34,519 nucleotides of DNA from an uncultured Eggerthellaceae bacterium (GTDB lineage Bacteria > Actinomycetota > Coriobacteriia > Coriobacteriales > Eggerthellaceae): NCBI GenBank assembly GCA_946618265.1, contig CAMOLA010000021.1, positions 1 through 34,519 of the forward strand. Reading direction: 5' to 3'. The translations under genes were made by a program, and so were the position numbers. Under the pieces are notes generated by a model. The model was not told where the DNA came from and did no database searches. It saw only the letters and a program-made list of their open reading frames with translations. Shown in pieces: positions 32,354-34,519 of this stretch (positions are counted from its first letter, which is position 1; each line of letters starts with the position of its first letter).

Positions 32354-33730
32354 ATGCCTGAAATGAACGGTGCAGGCAACACCCGCACGATACTCATCGA
32401 CCCAGCGACCAATTGCATGTACACGAACGATCCCGCTACGGGGCAGCTTGTGCTGATCACGGATCCGACTTCGGGAATGCCGCTGGCCAACCGCGTTCTG
32501 AACATCGACGCTGCCAGCGGATGCTATTTCGTGACGGATTCCGCGACGGGCAAGGCGAGTTGGGTCATCGACCCCATCAGCGGGCGGCCCATGGTGGGCG
32601 CGGTGCCGCCGGCGCCAGTGGAGCTCCCCGCGCAAGGGCAGCTTTCGAACCAGGCCCAGCCTGGCGGGTCGCCGCAAGCGGCTGGGCAGGCGTTCGGGCA
32701 GCCGGCTTCTTCCGCTCAGCCGGCGACGGTTGTTCAGCAACCTTCCGCGCAACAGCAGTCTTTCAGCGCGCCAGCTGGCATGAACGGGCAAGCCACGCAG
32801 CAAGGGCATTTTGAGAAGGGGCCGGTGCCCGTGCAATCCGACCCGCTCTCAAACCAGCCCGCCTCTGCGCCGAGCATCCAAGCAGCGCCCGAGAAACCCA
32901 TCGTTTCGACCGATCCGTATGCGAACCATGATTTGCAGGCAGGTTCTGCGGCCGCGCAGTCCGCAACGTCGGGCATGGCCGTCGCCGCGCTGGTCGTCGG
33001 CCTCGTGGCGATTGCCACCTCGTTCTTGCCCATCATCAACAACGGGTCGTTCGTGCTGGCCGTTCTAGGCGCGATTTTCGCGATCGTGGGCATCGTGGGA
33101 ACGGGCGCGGGAAAGAAAAAGGGCCGCGGCATGGCGGTGGCAGGCCTGCTGCTCGGCGTTGCCGCTATCGGCATCACGTTGGCGACGCAGTCCCTTTACG
33201 GTGCTTATGTCGAAAACGTGCTCGACCAGATCCAGCACGGCACGTCTCCCGTGGCGGTTTCTCCTGCTGATGGCGACTCGACTGGCACAACCGGGCCTAA
33301 TGCTGCACCTGGTAACGGCCAGGGCGGTGCGGCTGCGCCTGGCGGGGCCGACGCGTCGCAAGGCGATTACAGCGCGATGAAACCCGGCCAGACCGCCACT
33401 TTCGAAAACGGCCTTTCCGTCACCGTGAACAGCGTGAAGCTGGTCAAGAAGAGCTACGACAACTCCACGATGACCGAGGTTAACGTCTCGTACGCGAACG
33501 CGGGCTCGTCCAACGAGGCGTTCAACCTCTTCGACTGGAGGGCCGAGGACAAAAACGGCGCGATTCGCAGCGTGACGGCGTATTCGGGTGACAACCCGCT
33601 GAGCAGCGGTCAGCTTTCCGCGGGCGGAACGGTTACCGGCAACGTCTATTTCGACGGAGCCGTGGCCAAGGTGTACTACTACAACAACGTGCTCCAATCG
33701 GATTCCAACGTCTGCTGGATCGTGGAATAG
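32354..33730 (+). CDS. DUF4190-like membrane protein with C-terminal DUF4352-like domain
   Basis: This 458-residue protein starts at ATG 32354 with AGAGGGGG upstream. The first 85 residues contain three short repeats of the form DPATNCMYTNDPATGQLVLI, a possible novel small domain. A Gln/Pro/Ala-rich disordered stretch follows to about 220. Then come two or three membrane segments (GMAVAALVVGLVAIATSFLP, SFVLAVLGAIFAIVGIVGTG, GMAVAGLLLGVAAIGITLAT), as in DUF4190. A Gly/Ala/Ser linker leads to an extracellular domain starting MKPGQTATFENGLSVTVNSV, which matches the Ig-like, telokin-type DUF4352. A weak promoter (TATACT at 32312) may precede it. It is probably a surface sensor or envelope protein; no function is known. 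Confidence 0.8.
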   Translation: MPEMNGAGNTRTILIDPATNCMYTNDPATGQLVLITDPTSGMPLANRVLNIDAASGCYFVTDSATGKASWVIDPISGRPMVGAVPPAPVELPAQGQLSNQAQPGGSPQAAGQAFGQPASSAQPATVVQQPSAQQQSFSAPAGMNGQATQQGHFEKGPVPVQSDPLSNQPASAPSIQAAPEKPIVSTDPYANHDLQAGSAAAQSATSGMAVAALVVGLVAIATSFLPIINNGSFVLAVLGAIFAIVGIVGTGAGKKKGRGMAVAGLLLGVAAIGITLATQSLYGAYVENVLDQIQHGTSPVAVSPADGDSTGTTGPNAAPGNGQGGAAAPGGADASQGDYSAMKPGQTATFENGLSVTVNSVKLVKKSYDNSTMTEVNVSYANAGSSNEAFNLFDWRAEDKNGAIRSVTAYSGDNPLSSGQLSAGGTVTGNVYFDGAVAKVYYYNNVLQSDSNVCWIVE

Positions 33731-33778
33731 CGGTCGGAAGCAGCGCTAGCGGGGAAGCTTGTCTAAATGCCCACTTGT

Positions 33779-33800
33779 CCTCGTCATGCTGAGCCGAGAT
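33779..33800. repeat. Family C repeat copy (short, degenerate)
   Basis: CCTCGTCATGCTGAGCCGAG followed by AT resembles the first half of the CATCCTGAGCGAAGCGAAGG motif. It directly abuts family B array 5, as the copy at 32035 is embedded in array 4. Confidence 0.35.
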
Positions 33801-33915
33801 CAAACTCCCGCGGGGAACGTGATCGGGCGACCGTTTTCCCGCGGGGAACGTGTTTTTGCGCGTGGATCAAACTCCCGCGGGGAACGTGATCGGGCGACTG
33901 TTTTCCCGCGGGGAA
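33798..33915 (-). repeat. Family B array 5: four reverse-oriented units in two 51-bp direct repeats
   Basis: Bases 33798-33848 and 33865-33915 are the same 51-bp sequence with one C/T difference. Each holds two reversed units: CAAACTCCCGCGGGGAA and TTTTCCCGCGGGGAA, separated by CGTGATCGGGCGAC. The array lies in the gap between two convergent genes. Its orientation is opposite to arrays 1, 3 and 4. Confidence 0.87.
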
Positions 33916-33965
33916 GATGATTGGGAAGATGATTCGGGGAGGGCGATTGGCGGCCGGCGGTAGCA

Positions 33966-34519
33966 CTAGCGGGGAAGCTTGTCGATGAGCTTGCGGTAGA
34001 TGCGGTCGCGGATCCAGGGCTCGGTGGACAGGCGGATGGCGTCTTCGAGGGGCGCCCAGCGCACGCCGCTGTTCTCGTCGGGCTTGATGCGGATGCTCTC
34101 GGCGGGGTCGGCGACCGCCAGGTAGGTGACGTTGAGGTGCAGGTGCGAGCTGACGTAAGTGCCGCGCTTTTCGTGCCCGTCGACGGTGAGCACTTCGAGC
34201 GAATAGATGTTGCCCGGCCCGCATTCGACGATGCGCGCATGCGAAACGCCCGTCTCTTCTTGCAGCTCGCGCAGGGCGACGGCTTGCAAGTCGGGCTCGC
34301 CGTCGGCATGCCCGCCGATCCAGCTCCACGAATCGTAGATGTTGTGGTACACGAGCAGCGTCTGCTCGTATGCGGGGTCGACCACCCAGATCGAGCAGGC
34401 CATGTGCGCCTGGGCGCTTCGGTCGAAGCAGTTCGGGTCGGTGTCAAGCGCATGCAGGATGACTTGCTGGTCGGCAGCTTCCTGCTCGTTGAACGGCGCA
34501 AATGCTGCAATCGCGTCGC
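33966..34519 (-). CDS. Nudix hydrolase, 5'-truncated by window edge
   Basis: The minus-strand frame is open from the window end to the stop at 33966. The text before the internal ATG at 34403 reads as real protein (DAIAAFAPFNEQEAADQQVI then LHALDTDPNCFDRSAQAHMA), so that ATG is not the start and the true start lies outside the window. The Nudix box is seen as GGHADGEPDLQAVALRELQE then ETGV. RE..EE.G is complete, while the upstream Glu is one position off the strict GX5EX7RE spacing. Upstream SWSWIGGHADGE text is typical of the isopentenyl-diphosphate isomerase/ADP-ribose-like Nudix group found in anaerobes. Nudix enzymes hydrolyse nucleoside diphosphates linked to another group; the substrate cannot be assigned. 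Confidence 0.82.
   Translation of the reverse strand, partial: DAIAAFAPFNEQEAADQQVILHALDTDPNCFDRSAQAHMACSIWVVDPAYEQTLLVYHNIYDSWSWIGGHADGEPDLQAVALRELQEETGVSHARIVECGPGNIYSLEVLTVDGHEKRGTYVSSHLHLNVTYLAVADPAESIRIKPDENSGVRWAPLEDAIRLSTEPWIRDRIYRKLIDKLPR

Overview
The window is GC-rich (apart from short AT-rich promoters), gene-dense bacterial chromosome. Large surface proteins with BspA-type leucine-rich repeats, an OFA-like MFS transporter next to a DUF1836 regulator, a secreted serpin and two HigBA modules together suggest a host-associated actinobacterium, most likely of the Coriobacteriia/Eggerthellales. That placement is an inference from gene content and composition; no rRNA or tRNA gene is visible.

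Layout. 1-3.2 kb: the 3' end of an Abi_2/AbiD-type gene, a headless YD-like repeat fragment, a cluster of short dispersed repeats (family A) and a first HigBA toxin-antitoxin pair under a dyad-covered promoter. 3.2-6.4 kb: a LysR regulator divergent from a nitrilase, then a glutaminase on the minus strand; nitrilase and glutaminase both release ammonia from nitrogen compounds. 6.6-15.1 kb: a C11 (clostripain-type) protease with long LRR arrays, stop/start-coupled to an LRR lipoprotein. 15.1-18 kb: family A repeats, peptide deformylase, a second HigBA pair and a coiled-coil protein of unknown function. 18.1-19.5 kb: a secreted serpin broken by one frameshift. 19.6-21.4 kb: a DUF1836 regulator divergent from an MFS transporter. 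21.6-29.2 kb, minus strand: a second C11-LRR protease coupled to a second LRR lipoprotein, so the two cassettes point at each other. 29.8-34.5 kb: a multi-pass membrane protein, a DUF4190/DUF4352-like membrane protein, and a Nudix hydrolase cut by the window edge.

The strongest candidate for an undescribed system is the protease cassette: a cell-surface C11 cysteine protease with LRR arrays, translationally coupled to a lipoprotein that looks like the same protein without its peptidase domain. It occurs twice in inverted orientation, with a serpin gene between the copies. The second strong signal is intergenic. About 40 copies of a short palindrome-centred motif (TTCCCCGYGGGA plus GTTTGATTCG; family B) fill five gaps in the right half of the window, once with an exact 32-bp period. 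A different repeat (family A) fills four gaps in the left half. A strong hairpin element (family D) and a third short repeat (family C) also recur.
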